From positions 1 through 11,599 of the forward strand of contig CAKPGS010000035.1 of assembly GCA_934155165.1 (NCBI GenBank): a DNA stretch of 11,599 bases. Direction: 5' to 3'. A program made the position numbers and the translations under genes. Source of the DNA: an uncultured Clostridia bacterium (GTDB lineage Bacteria > Bacillota > Clostridia > TANB77 > CAG-508). Shown here in pieces: positions 1 through 7,241 of the stretch (positions within the stretch are counted from its first letter, which is position 1; each line of letters opens with the position of its first letter). Below the pieces are notes generated by a model, which made no database searches, had not been told where the DNA came from, and saw only the letters and a program-made list of their open reading frames with translations.

Positions 1-20
1 AAATAGAAACAAGTGTTTGA

Positions 21-1868
21 AGAATAATTTACAACCAAGGAATACCACAAGATTTAGGATTTATAGATAGAAAAGAAGATCCATTCCAATACGAAATTAA
101 TTTCCCTATAATGAAGAAAAATATGGGTGAAATTGTAGAAAGAGTAATAAGAACACATGGACTATCTGAAGCAGCAGAAGTATTAGACTACATAAAAGCA
201 ACAGGATATAAATATTCAACACTTGCAGGTGTTACATACTCTATGTCAGACGTTAAGGTTCCAGAAGCTAAAAAAGATATTTTAGCAGAAGCAGACAAAA
301 AAGTAGAAACAATAAGAAAACAATATGCAAGAGGACTTATAACAAACGAAGAAAGATACCAAGCAGTTATTTCAGTATGGGAACAAGCAACTAAAGACGT
401 TAGTAAAGCCATGGAAGATAACTTTGATGACTTAAACCCAGTATTCATGATGGTTAAATCTGGAGCCAGAGGTAACATGAACCAATTAAGACAAATTGCT
501 GGTATGCGTGGACTTATGGCAAGCACAACAGGTAAAGCAGTAGAAATTCCAATTAAAGCATCATTCGCTGAAGGACTAGATCCACTAGAATACTTCATTT
601 CAGCCCATGGAGCTCGTAAAGGACTTTCAGATACAGCCTTAAGAACAGCCGATTCAGGATACTTAACAAGAAGATTAGTTGATGTTTCACAAGACATAAT
701 AGTTAGAGAACATGACTGTGGAAGCCATGATGGAATAGTATTATGTGACATTAAAGAAGGAAATCAAGTAATAGAAAAATTACATGAAAGATTAATAGGA
801 AGATTTGTAATAGAAGAATTAAAAGATCCAAAAACTGGAGAAATATTAGTAGATACAGAAACTATGATAACAGATGATATCGCCGATAAAATAGTAGCTG
901 CAGGAATAGAAAAAGTTAAAGTACGTTCAGTACTAGGATGTAGATCAAAACACGGTGTATGTCAAAAATGTTATGGTATGGGACTTGCAAGACGTGAAAT
1001 GGTTAATATTGGTGAAGCTGTTGGAATTATAGCAGCACAATCAATAGGTGAACCAGGAACACAGCTTACTATGAGAACTATTCACTCTGGTGGTGTTGCA
1101 GGTGTTGCAGATATCACTCAAGGTCTTCCAAGGGTTGAAGAGCTATTCGAAGCTAGAAAACCAAAAGGATTAGCAATAATAACAGAAATAGATGGTAAAG
1201 TTAAGATTTCTGAAGACAAAAAGAAAAAAGAAGTTATAATAACTTCAAAAGACAATTCAAAATCTTACACAATACCATTTGGTTCAAAACTAAAAGTAGC
1301 TGATGGAGACACAGTTGAAGCAGGAGATCCATTAACAGAAGGATCAATAAATCCAAACGACATATTATTAATAAAAGGTGCAGAAGGAGTTTATACATAC
1401 TTAGTACAAGAAGTACAAAAAGTATATAGAAACCAAGGTGTTGATATAAACGATAAACATATCGAAGTTATTGGTAGACAAATGCTTAAAAAAGTAAGAG
1501 TAGAAGATAATGCAGATACAGATATGTTCCCAGGAGCATTAGTAGATATGTATGAATTTGAAGACAAAAACAAAGAAGCCGAAGAAAAAGGTTTAAAACC
1601 AGCAACAGGAAAACGAGTATTACTAGGAATCACAAAAGCAGCACTTGCTACAGAAAGCTTCTTATCAGCAGCATCTTTCCAAGAAACAACAAGAGTATTA
1701 ACAGAAGCAGCAATAAAAGGAAAAACAGATGACTTAGAAGGACTAAAAGAAAACGTAATAATAGGAAAACTAATACCAGCAGGAACAGGAATGGACAAAT
1801 ACAAAGAAATAAAAATCAACACAGAGCAAGAATTAGAAGAAACAACAAATATAGAAACAGCAGAATAA
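21..1868 (+). CDS. rpoC: RNA polymerase beta' subunit, C-terminal part (5' end outside the window)
   Basis: This is the C-terminal part of beta', the catalytic clamp subunit of RNA polymerase. It is recognised from the second zinc site (Cys203, Cys277, Cys284 and Cys287, numbered from the ATG at 111), the region before and in the trigger loop (SGARGNMNQLRQIAGMRG, then GLDPLEYFISAHGARKGLSD), the GEAVGIIAAQSIGEPGTQLT block, and the GVAGVADITQGLPRVEELFE switch region near the C-terminus. The ATG at 111 is not the real start: conserved beta' sequence (RIIYNQGIPQDLGFID) precedes it in the same frame back to position 21, and recognisable family sequence (IETSV) continues to position 3 across an in-frame TGA at 18-20. 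The family normally reads ETTVGR here, so the TGA replaces a conserved Gly codon, probably GGA. From 21 to the TAA at 1866-1868 the frame is intact. A sequence error at the window or contig edge is the simplest explanation. Identity of the gene is near certain. Confidence 0.96.
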   Translation, partial: RIIYNQGIPQDLGFIDRKEDPFQYEINFPIMKKNMGEIVERVIRTHGLSEAAEVLDYIKATGYKYSTLAGVTYSMSDVKVPEAKKDILAEADKKVETIRKQYARGLITNEERYQAVISVWEQATKDVSKAMEDNFDDLNPVFMMVKSGARGNMNQLRQIAGMRGLMASTTGKAVEIPIKASFAEGLDPLEYFISAHGARKGLSDTALRTADSGYLTRRLVDVSQDIIVREHDCGSHDGIVLCDIKEGNQVIEKLHERLIGRFVIEELKDPKTGEILVDTETMITDDIADKIVAAGIEKVKVRSVLGCRSKHGVCQKCYGMGLARREMVNIGEAVGIIAAQSIGEPGTQLTMRTIHSGGVAGVADITQGLPRVEELFEARKPKGLAIITEIDGKVKISEDKKKKEVIITSKDNSKSYTIPFGSKLKVADGDTVEAGDPLTEGSINPNDILLIKGAEGVYTYLVQEVQKVYRNQGVDINDKHIEVIGRQMLKKVRVEDNADTDMFPGALVDMYEFEDKNKEAEEKGLKPATGKRVLLGITKAALATESFLSAASFQETTRVLTEAAIKGKTDDLEGLKENVIIGKLIPAGTGMDKYKEIKINTEQELEETTNIETAE

Positions 1869-1911
1869 AAATAAGAAGAAGTAAATTTTTTACTTCTTCT
1901 TATTTTATATT
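1868..1911 (+). terminator. Rho-independent terminator of rpoC
   Basis: An 18-bp perfect inverted repeat (1868-1885 and 1889-1906) with a 3-nt T loop begins on the last base of the rpoC stop codon. The stem is AT-rich but contains AAGAAGAAG/CTTCTTCTT. The downstream arm ends in TTTT followed by ATAT, giving a short U tract. Because the repeat is symmetrical it could act in both directions, but no gene converges on it here. Confidence 0.88.
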
Positions 1912-1948
1912 GTGCGAAATTTATGTTATAGGTGTAAGGAAGGTAATC

Positions 1949-1967
1949 TTTAGGGGGCCCGCGTGAT
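1949..1967. repeat. GC-rich patch, possible degenerate palindromic element
   Basis: The string AGGGGGCCCGCGTGATG stands out as GC-rich within an otherwise AT-rich spacer between rpoC and gdpP. It contains the small palindrome GGGCCC and resembles the ends of the better-preserved palindromes at 4583-4611 and 9121-9147. It may be a decayed copy of them. There is no coding potential around it. Confidence 0.3.
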
Positions 1968-1983
1968 GAAACCAGTTTTCGTA

Positions 1984-2012
1984 TTGACAAAATTAGCATT
2001 TTTATGTAAAAT
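1984..2012 (+). promoter_or_regulatory. Predicted sigma-A promoter of gdpP-rplI(-dnaB-tilS)
   Basis: A perfect -35 TTGACA (1984-1989) is followed after 17 bp by TAAAAT (2007-2012). It lies 37 bp upstream of the gdpP ATG and downstream of the rpoC terminator, so it would start a new transcription unit near position 2019. This is the best consensus -35 in the window. Confidence 0.75.
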
Positions 2013-2049
2013 AGTATAGATAAAAAAATCGGAAGAAAGAGGAATATTT

Positions 2050-4056
2050 ATGCCAAAAAATAAGAATGGAATGTTTGACAATTTGGTATCTAAAACAAAA
2101 ATATATTTAGTAATAATAGCTATTTTGTTTATTATTATTTGCGTATATAATAATAAATTAATATTGCCTGGAATTATAATGTATATATTAATACTTGCAT
2201 ATACACGTTGGGCAGAAAATAAAAGAACAACAGAAATATCAAATCATGTTCAAGAATTATTAATAACAATGGATTCTACTGCTAAAAAAACTTTAATAAA
2301 TTCACCACTTCCACTTATAATAGCAGAAACTGATGGAAATATAATATGGAGAAGTTCTAAATTTGTATATGAATTTGCAAACATAGATATTAAAAATTAT
2401 ATAGATGATTTAATTAAAGAAATTAAATTGGACATTGAAAATAATAAAGATGAAAAATCAAGAAAAATAAAAAAACAAATTGAAATAGGAAACGCAACCT
2501 ATAAAGTTTTAGGAGAATATGTAAAATCTAATAATAAAAAACAAGAAGATATATATATGGCAATACTATATTTTATAGATATAACAGAGCAAGTAAAAAT
2601 AAGTCAAAAATATACAGATGAAAGCCAATGCATAGGCATAGTTACTGTAGATAATTATGAAGAAATAATGCAAAGAGTATCAAATGAAGAAAAACCAAGA
2701 ATTATAGCTGAACTAGAAAAAAAATTATACTCTTGGGCATCAGAAAATAAAGGGTTAATAATAAAAACAGAAAGAAACAATTTTGTTTATATGTTTGAAC
2801 ATAAATATTTGGAAAAAATACAACAAGATAGATTCCAAATATTAGATACAATAAAAGATATTGAAATCGAAGGTAGGGTACATTTAACATTAAGTATTGC
2901 AATTTCAGATGAAGGAGAAAATGATTACCAAAAATATGAATCAGCATTAGCATCTATGGATATAGTTCTAGGAAGAGGCGGAGATCAAGCAGTAGTTAGA
3001 TCAAATGGAAAATTCAAATTCTATGGAGGAGTAACCCAAGAAGTAGAAAAGAGAACAAAAGTTAAAGCAAGAGTTTTTGCACATGCACTTGAAGAATTAA
3101 TTATTAATAGCAAAAATGTTATGGTAATGGGACACGAAAATGGGGATATGGACTCAATGGGGTCGAGCTTGGGAATATATAGATTAGCTAAAAGTTTAGG
3201 AAAAGAGGCATATGTTGTTAATAATACATATGGTTTATCTTTAAGTAACTTTATGGATAATTTAAAAAATGATGAAGAATTTAAAGAAATTATACTAGAT
3301 AAAAATGAGGCATTAGATAAAATAAATTCAGAAACCTTGTTAATTATAGTAGATACACATAAAAAGAATTACGTAGAAGTTCCAGAATTATTAGAAAAAA
3401 CAGAAAAGGTTGTAATTATAGATCATCATAGAAGAAGCACAGATTATATTGAAAATGCACTATTAACTTTCCAAGAGGTATATGCATCATCAGCTGCCGA
3501 ACTTGTTACAGAAATACTTCAATATACAGAAAAAGATGTTAAATTAAAAAATATTGAGGTAGAAGCCTTATACGCTGGAATAATGATGGATACTAAAAAC
3601 TTTACTTTTAAAACTGGAGTAAGAACTTTTGAGGCGGCTGCATATTTACGAAAAAGTGGAATTGATATAATAAAAGTAAAAAAATGGTTCCAAAGTGATT
3701 TTGATACTTACAATACTATATCAAAAATTGTTGAAGATGCGGAAATAATAAAAAATACAATAGCAATTTCTATATATAAAGAAGAAAAAGATACTGGAAT
3801 AATGTGTGCAAAAGCAGCAGATGAATTACTTACAATATCAAATATAACAGCATCATTTGTTTTAGGAAAGATAAATAATAAAGTATGTATAAGCGGAAGA
3901 TCTGTAGGAGATATAAATGTCCAAATAATACTTGAAAAACTTGGTGGAGGCGGACATATTACTCTAGCAGGTGCACAAATGGAGGATGAGACAATAGAAG
4001 ATGCTAAAAAACAATTAATAGAAAAAATTAATGAGTATTTTGATGAAAATATGTAA
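2050..4056 (+). CDS. gdpP: GdpP-type cyclic-di-AMP phosphodiesterase (DHH/DHHA1)
   Basis: This is a membrane-bound phosphodiesterase that hydrolyses the second messenger c-di-AMP to pApA, affecting osmotic and cell-wall homeostasis. Domains in order: two hydrophobic segments (about residues 16-32 and 36-50); a PAS-like sensor domain (about 65-175); a degenerate GGDEF domain ending in LGRGGDQ (307-313), the signature of this family rather than an active diguanylate cyclase; and a DHH domain with metal-binding motifs GHENGDMDSMG (His362, Asp366, Asp368), VDTH (Asp435), DHH (458-460) and MMDTKNF (Asp514). A DHHA1 domain follows, with GGGGH (632-636). All expected catalytic residues are present, and 668 aa is close to the 659 aa of B. 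subtilis GdpP. An AGAGGA Shine-Dalgarno precedes the ATG. The rplI start lies 14 bp beyond the stop, so the two are very probably co-transcribed, as in many Firmicutes. Function is inferred from the family, with high certainty. Confidence 0.95.
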   Translation: MPKNKNGMFDNLVSKTKIYLVIIAILFIIICVYNNKLILPGIIMYILILAYTRWAENKRTTEISNHVQELLITMDSTAKKTLINSPLPLIIAETDGNIIWRSSKFVYEFANIDIKNYIDDLIKEIKLDIENNKDEKSRKIKKQIEIGNATYKVLGEYVKSNNKKQEDIYMAILYFIDITEQVKISQKYTDESQCIGIVTVDNYEEIMQRVSNEEKPRIIAELEKKLYSWASENKGLIIKTERNNFVYMFEHKYLEKIQQDRFQILDTIKDIEIEGRVHLTLSIAISDEGENDYQKYESALASMDIVLGRGGDQAVVRSNGKFKFYGGVTQEVEKRTKVKARVFAHALEELIINSKNVMVMGHENGDMDSMGSSLGIYRLAKSLGKEAYVVNNTYGLSLSNFMDNLKNDEEFKEIILDKNEALDKINSETLLIIVDTHKKNYVEVPELLEKTEKVVIIDHHRRSTDYIENALLTFQEVYASSAAELVTEILQYTEKDVKLKNIEVEALYAGIMMDTKNFTFKTGVRTFEAAAYLRKSGIDIIKVKKWFQSDFDTYNTISKIVEDAEIIKNTIAISIYKEEKDTGIMCAKAADELLTISNITASFVLGKINNKVCISGRSVGDINVQIILEKLGGGGHITLAGAQMEDETIEDAKKQLIEKINEYFDENM

Positions 4057-4070
4057 AAGGAGGAAAGGCA

Positions 4071-4517
4071 ATGAAAGTAATTTTAATGCAAGACATAAAA
4101 GGTGTAGGAAAGAAAGATGAAGTAATAAATGCAAGTGATGGATATGCACGTAATTTTTTATTTCCTAAAAAAATGGCAGTAGAAGCAAACACAGAAAATA
4201 TGGCAAAATTAAAAGGTAGAAATGATTCAAAACAACATAAAAAAGATGTTCAAAAACAAGAAGCCGTAGATGTTTCTCAAAAATTAGAGGAAATAACACT
4301 AACCTTAAAAGTAAAAGCTGGAGAAAACGGGAAAATATTTGGTGGAGTTACTGCAAAAGAAATATCAGAAGAATTAAATAAACAATATCAGATAAAAATA
4401 GATAAGAAGAAAATAGAACTAAAAGAAACAATAAAGAATTTAGGAACGTTTACAATAGAGGCAAAATTATATGAAGGTGTAATTGGCAAGATTAAAATAA
4501 AAATTATATCATTTTAA
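4071..4517 (+). CDS. rplI: 50S ribosomal protein L9
   Basis: L9 binds 23S rRNA at the base of the L1 stalk and helps maintain reading-frame fidelity. The N-terminal domain is unmistakable: MKVILMQDIKGVGKKDEVIN followed by DGYARNFLFPKKMAVEA. A lysine-rich connecting helix (about 45-75) leads to the C-terminal domain, which contains GKIFGGVTAKEISEELN (about 88-104). At 148 aa it has the usual family length. A perfect AAGGAGG (4057-4063) sits 7 bp before the ATG and immediately after the gdpP stop, indicating one transcript with gdpP. A hairpin begins right at its own stop codon. Confidence 0.97.
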   Translation: MKVILMQDIKGVGKKDEVINASDGYARNFLFPKKMAVEANTENMAKLKGRNDSKQHKKDVQKQEAVDVSQKLEEITLTLKVKAGENGKIFGGVTAKEISEELNKQYQIKIDKKKIELKETIKNLGTFTIEAKLYEGVIGKIKIKIISF

Positions 4518-4557
4518 AAACATAATCATAATGAAATTTATTATAATTATGTTTTAT
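4517..4557 (+). terminator. AT-rich hairpin after rplI, probable (partial) terminator
   Basis: A 16-nt inverted repeat (4517-4532 and 4540-4555) with one C/A mismatch at 4527 and a 7-nt loop starts on the last base of the rplI stop. The 3' arm ends in GTTTT and then turns to ATATA. The stem is almost entirely A/T and the U tract is short, so termination may be incomplete and allow read-through into dnaB, for which no clear promoter was found. Confidence 0.6.
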
Positions 4558-4582
4558 ATAAATATATTAATGTCAAACGTTG

Positions 4583-4611
4583 TATGGGTCGGCGTTCTTA
4601 GAGCGACCCGC
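4583..4611. repeat. GC-rich palindromic element, copy 1 (between rplI and dnaB)
   Basis: GGGTCG (4586-4591) and CGACCC (4604-4609) form a perfect 6-bp stem around a 12-nt loop. The element is strikingly GC-rich against its AT-rich surroundings. Its left half, starting GTATGGGTCGGCGTTC, matches the start of the element at 9121 (GTAGGGATCGACGTCC) at 12 of 16 positions, and every difference but one is a transition. This is consistent with a dispersed short repeat family. No U tract follows. Confidence 0.6.
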
Positions 4612-4651
4612 AAAAAGAAAAATTGTGTAATCTAAAAAACAGGAGGCAAAA

Positions 4652-5983
4652 ATGGAACTAGGAAAAGTACCACCACACGATATAGAAGCAGAGCAAGCAG
4701 TTATAGGGAGTATGCTAACAGATAAAGATGCAGTAATAGCTGCAGTAGAAAAACTAAAACCAGATGCTTTTTATAGAGAAGATAATAAGCTTATTTATAG
4801 TGCGATTTTGAACTTATATAGCAGAGCAGATCCAATAGATGTAATTACATTAAAATCTGAATTACAAGCAACTGGAGATTTAGAAAAAGTTGGTGGACTG
4901 GAATATTTAGTTGAGTTACCAGAGAAAGTTCCTACAACAGCCAATGTTGAGAAATATATAAAAATTGTTGAAGAAAAATCAATATTGAGAAATTTAATAA
5001 AAACTGCAAATGAAATAATAGAATTGGGATATGACCAAACAGAAGAAATAGAAAGCATAATGGATGTTGCGGAAAAGAAAATATTTAATGTAATGCAAGG
5101 TAAATCACAAAAAGATTATTCTCCATTAAAAGATGTTCTTGTTGATTCTTTTGCAACACTAGAAAAATTATATAATCAAAAAGGAGCTATATCTGGAACA
5201 CCAACAGGTTTTGTAGATATAGATAGAAGAACAACAGGACTACACGGTTCACAATTAATTATTCTTGCTGCTAGACCTGCTATGGGTAAAACAGCGTTTG
5301 CTATAAATATTGCAACGAATGTAGCTTTAAAAACTAATAAAACAGTTGCAATGTTCAGCCTAGAGATGTCAAAAGAAGAAGTTGGAAACAGAATTCTAGC
5401 AAGTGAAGCAATGGTAGATAGCAATAAGCTTAAAACCGGAAAATTAGATGATTCAGATTGGGCAAAAATTGCGGGAACATTAGGACCTTTATCAGAAGCG
5501 AACTTGTACATAGATGACAATGCTGAAATAACCGCTATGGAAATAAGATCAAAATGTAGAAAGTTGAAGCAAGAAAAAGGACTTGGACTTGTAGTAATAG
5601 ATTATTTACAATTAATACAAGGAAGCGGAAAACGTAATAGTACCCGTGAAAACGAAATAGCAGAGATAAGTCGTTCTTTAAAAATACTTTCTAAAGAGTT
5701 AGATGTACCAGTAATAGCTCTATCACAATTATCTCGTGGATCAGAAAAAAGGGAAGATAAAAGACCTTTACTTTCAGATTTGAGAGAATCAGGAGCAATA
5801 GAACAAGATGCTGATATAGTAATGTTTCTACATAGAGAAGGTTATTATGACAAAACAAGTGAAAGAGCAAATGTTGCAGAAGTTATATTTGCAAAACATA
5901 GAGGTGGTTCAATAGGAACAGATGAATTGCTATGGATGGGAGATTATACAAAATTTGTAAACCTAGATAGACACCACGAATAA
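4652..5983 (+). CDS. dnaB: Replicative DNA helicase DnaB
   Basis: This is the hexameric 5'-3' helicase that unwinds DNA at the replication fork. The N-terminal DnaB domain (about residues 5-110) opens with PPHDIEAEQAVIGSML, which is diagnostic. After the linker, the RecA-like ATPase domain starts near 180 and carries Walker A ARPAMGKT (Gly212, Lys213, Thr214), a SLEMSKEE block, Walker B VVIDYLQL (Asp317) and SQLSRGSEKREDKRPLLSDL with the arginine-rich segment. The C-terminal DADIVMFLHR follows. The 443-aa length is normal and there is no intein or insertion. AGGAGG (4641-4646) precedes the ATG by 5 bp. The start is supported by the conserved N-terminus. Position after rplI is the common Firmicutes order. 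tilS starts 11 bp downstream. Confidence 0.97.
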   Translation: MELGKVPPHDIEAEQAVIGSMLTDKDAVIAAVEKLKPDAFYREDNKLIYSAILNLYSRADPIDVITLKSELQATGDLEKVGGLEYLVELPEKVPTTANVEKYIKIVEEKSILRNLIKTANEIIELGYDQTEEIESIMDVAEKKIFNVMQGKSQKDYSPLKDVLVDSFATLEKLYNQKGAISGTPTGFVDIDRRTTGLHGSQLIILAARPAMGKTAFAINIATNVALKTNKTVAMFSLEMSKEEVGNRILASEAMVDSNKLKTGKLDDSDWAKIAGTLGPLSEANLYIDDNAEITAMEIRSKCRKLKQEKGLGLVVIDYLQLIQGSGKRNSTRENEIAEISRSLKILSKELDVPVIALSQLSRGSEKREDKRPLLSDLRESGAIEQDADIVMFLHREGYYDKTSERANVAEVIFAKHRGGSIGTDELLWMGDYTKFVNLDRHHE

Positions 5984-5994
5984 AAAGGAGAAAA

Positions 5995-6999
5995 ATGTTA
6001 GAAGAAAAAATTTTAAAAACAATAAAAGAATATAAAATGATAGAATCTGGCGACAGTATAGTAATAGGCGTATCTGGTGGTCCAGATTCTATGTGCTTAT
6101 TGCAAGCATTAATACAAATAAAAGAAAAAAATAAATTGAATTATAAAATTTATGTAGCACATATAAATCATGGATTAAGAAAAGAAGCTGATGGCGAAAC
6201 AAAATATGTGCAAGATTTTTGTGCAAAAAATAATATAGAATGTTTTGTTAAAAAAGAAAATGTGGAGAAAATGGCAAAAGAGCAAAAAATAGGAACAGAA
6301 GAAGCAGGCAGAAAACTTAGATATGTTTTTTTTGAAGAAATAAAAAACAAAACAAATTCTAATAAAATAGCTATAGCTCATAATTTAAATGATAAGATTG
6401 AAACAATATTAATGAACATTATAAGAGGAACAGGAACGAATGGATTAACAGGAATAGAACCAGTTAGAAATAATTTATATATTAGACCATTAATAGAAAT
6501 TGAAAGAAAAGAAATAGAAAACTATTGTGAAGAAAATAAATTAGAACCTAAAATAGATAAAACAAATTTTGAAAATATATACACAAGGAATAAAGTAAGA
6601 AATCTGCTTATTCCATACATAAAAAAAGAATTTAATCCAAATATTGTGGATGCAATAGATAAATTATCTAAAATATCCACAGAAGAACAGAATTATTTAA
6701 ATAAACTTGTTAATAATATATATAACAATTTGTTATTAGAAGAAAATATAGATAAAGAAACAAAAAATAATCAAATTATATTAGATTTAAAGAAGTTCAA
6801 TATGCAAGACCTTGTAATAAAAAGAAAAATTATCTTATATACTATAAGGAAAGTCTACGGAAATACGAATAATATAGCAAAAATACATATAGATGATATA
6901 GTAAAAATGTGTGAAAAAAACATTGGAAATAAATATTTAACACCACATAAAAACATAAAAGTATATGTAAAAAAAGGTAAAATTTTTTTTACGGCTTAG
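5995..6999 (+). CDS. tilS: tRNA(Ile)-lysidine synthetase, short form
   Basis: TilS modifies C34 of the CAU-anticodon tRNA(Ile) with lysine and ATP, so the tRNA reads AUA instead of AUG. This is essential here, since ATA codons are abundant in every gene of the window. The PP-loop motif SGGPDS is at residues 27-32, followed by AHINHGLRKEAD and AIAHNLNDKIETILMNIIRGTG, where family members usually have H(N/H)..D..ET.L. RPLIEIERKEIENYCEENKL and TRNKVRN also match the family. At 334 aa it is shorter than the E. coli (432) and B. subtilis (472) enzymes and closer to Aquifex TilS (317). It ends at TPHKNIKVYVKKGKIFF, where longer forms enter a further C-terminal substrate-binding domain. AAGGAG lies 5 bp before the ATG and only 11 bp separate it from dnaB, so the two are co-transcribed. 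The stop is TAG. Identification is firm; that the short C-terminus is natural is inferred. Confidence 0.92.
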   Translation: MLEEKILKTIKEYKMIESGDSIVIGVSGGPDSMCLLQALIQIKEKNKLNYKIYVAHINHGLRKEADGETKYVQDFCAKNNIECFVKKENVEKMAKEQKIGTEEAGRKLRYVFFEEIKNKTNSNKIAIAHNLNDKIETILMNIIRGTGTNGLTGIEPVRNNLYIRPLIEIERKEIENYCEENKLEPKIDKTNFENIYTRNKVRNLLIPYIKKEFNPNIVDAIDKLSKISTEEQNYLNKLVNNIYNNLLLEENIDKETKNNQIILDLKKFNMQDLVIKRKIILYTIRKVYGNTNNIAKIHIDDIVKMCEKNIGNKYLTPHKNIKVYVKKGKIFFTA

Positions 7000-7013
7000 A
7001 ATAGGCTTCCGTA

Positions 7014-7056
7014 GCAAAACCCTTGTAACACAACTGTTACAAAGAAAAAGTTTTGC
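7014..7056. promoter_or_regulatory. Nested perfect inverted repeats between tilS and ftsH
   Basis: GCAAAAC (7014-7020) pairs with GTTTTGC (7050-7056), and inside it TTGTAAC (7023-7029) pairs with GTTACAA (7036-7042) around a 6-nt loop. The RNA could fold into two stacked 7-bp stems with an internal loop. No U run follows, so it is not a standard terminator. The inner palindrome lies just upstream of the predicted ftsH promoter, centred about 67 bp before its start point, and could instead be an operator. Confidence 0.45.
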
Positions 7057-7064
7057 AAAAACTA

Positions 7065-7093
7065 TTGAAAATGGATAGTATATATGTTATAAA
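7065..7093 (+). promoter_or_regulatory. Predicted sigma-A promoter of ftsH
   Basis: TTGAAA (7065-7070) is separated by 17 bp from TATAAA (7088-7093), with an extended -10 TG at 7085-7086. The predicted start is near 7100, giving a leader of about 140 nt that contains the heptad inverted repeat. A small ACTAT/ATAGT inverted repeat (7061-7065, 7075-7079) straddles the -35. Confidence 0.7.
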
Positions 7094-7120
7094 ATTTAAG
7101 CAAGAGGATTTAAGATATAA

Positions 7121-7223
7121 GAGGTAAGAAGTTAGAGGTTAGAGGTTGGAAAGTTAGGATAGTTTAAGTTTAATCTAAAAAATAAAATCTAACATCAAAC
7201 TTCCAATGTCTAACATCTAATTT
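7121..7223. repeat. Inverted array of 7-bp repeats in the ftsH leader
   Basis: The left arm reads as consecutive heptads GAGGTAA GAAGTTA (7121-7134) then GAGGTTA GAGGTTG (7135-7148). The right arm, read on the minus strand from 7218, gives GATGTTA GACATTG and then GAAGTTT GATGTTA. The 23-nt segments 7129-7151 and 7201-7223 are reverse complements at 19 of 23 positions, so the ftsH leader RNA could form a long hairpin that ends directly at the Shine-Dalgarno (7224-7230). A related array lies beyond ftsH at 9183-9267. The period of 7 and shared unit show repeat amplification; function is unknown. Confidence 0.75.
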
Positions 7224-7241
7224 AAGGAGGAGTTAAAGTTG
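7224..7241 (+). promoter_or_regulatory. Shine-Dalgarno and TTG start of ftsH
   Basis: A perfect AAGGAGG (7224-7230) is followed after 8 bp by TTG (7239-7241). The next in-frame ATG lies inside the first membrane segment and has no ribosome binding site, so TTG is the supported start. It is the only non-ATG start among the complete genes of this window. Confidence 0.85.

Noticed and set aside
188..751. Long open frames on the strand opposite rpoC (also opposite dnaB, rplI and ftsH)
   Set aside because: They lie within strongly conserved genes, have low-complexity Leu/Ser/Phe-rich translations and no ribosome binding sites. They are shadows of an A-rich sense strand.
2050..4056. Active diguanylate cyclase activity in the gdpP product
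   Set aside because: The GGDEF site is GRGGDQ, the degenerate form typical of GdpP, and lacks the catalytic acidic residues of GG(D/E)EF.
7071..7127. 18-codon ORF starting ATGGATAGT in the tilS-ftsH spacer
   Set aside because: It overlaps the predicted ftsH promoter, has no Shine-Dalgarno and runs into the heptad repeats.
7121..7223. Heptad repeats as a CRISPR array
   Set aside because: Units are 7 bp and contiguous, with no unique spacers, and the arms are inverted.
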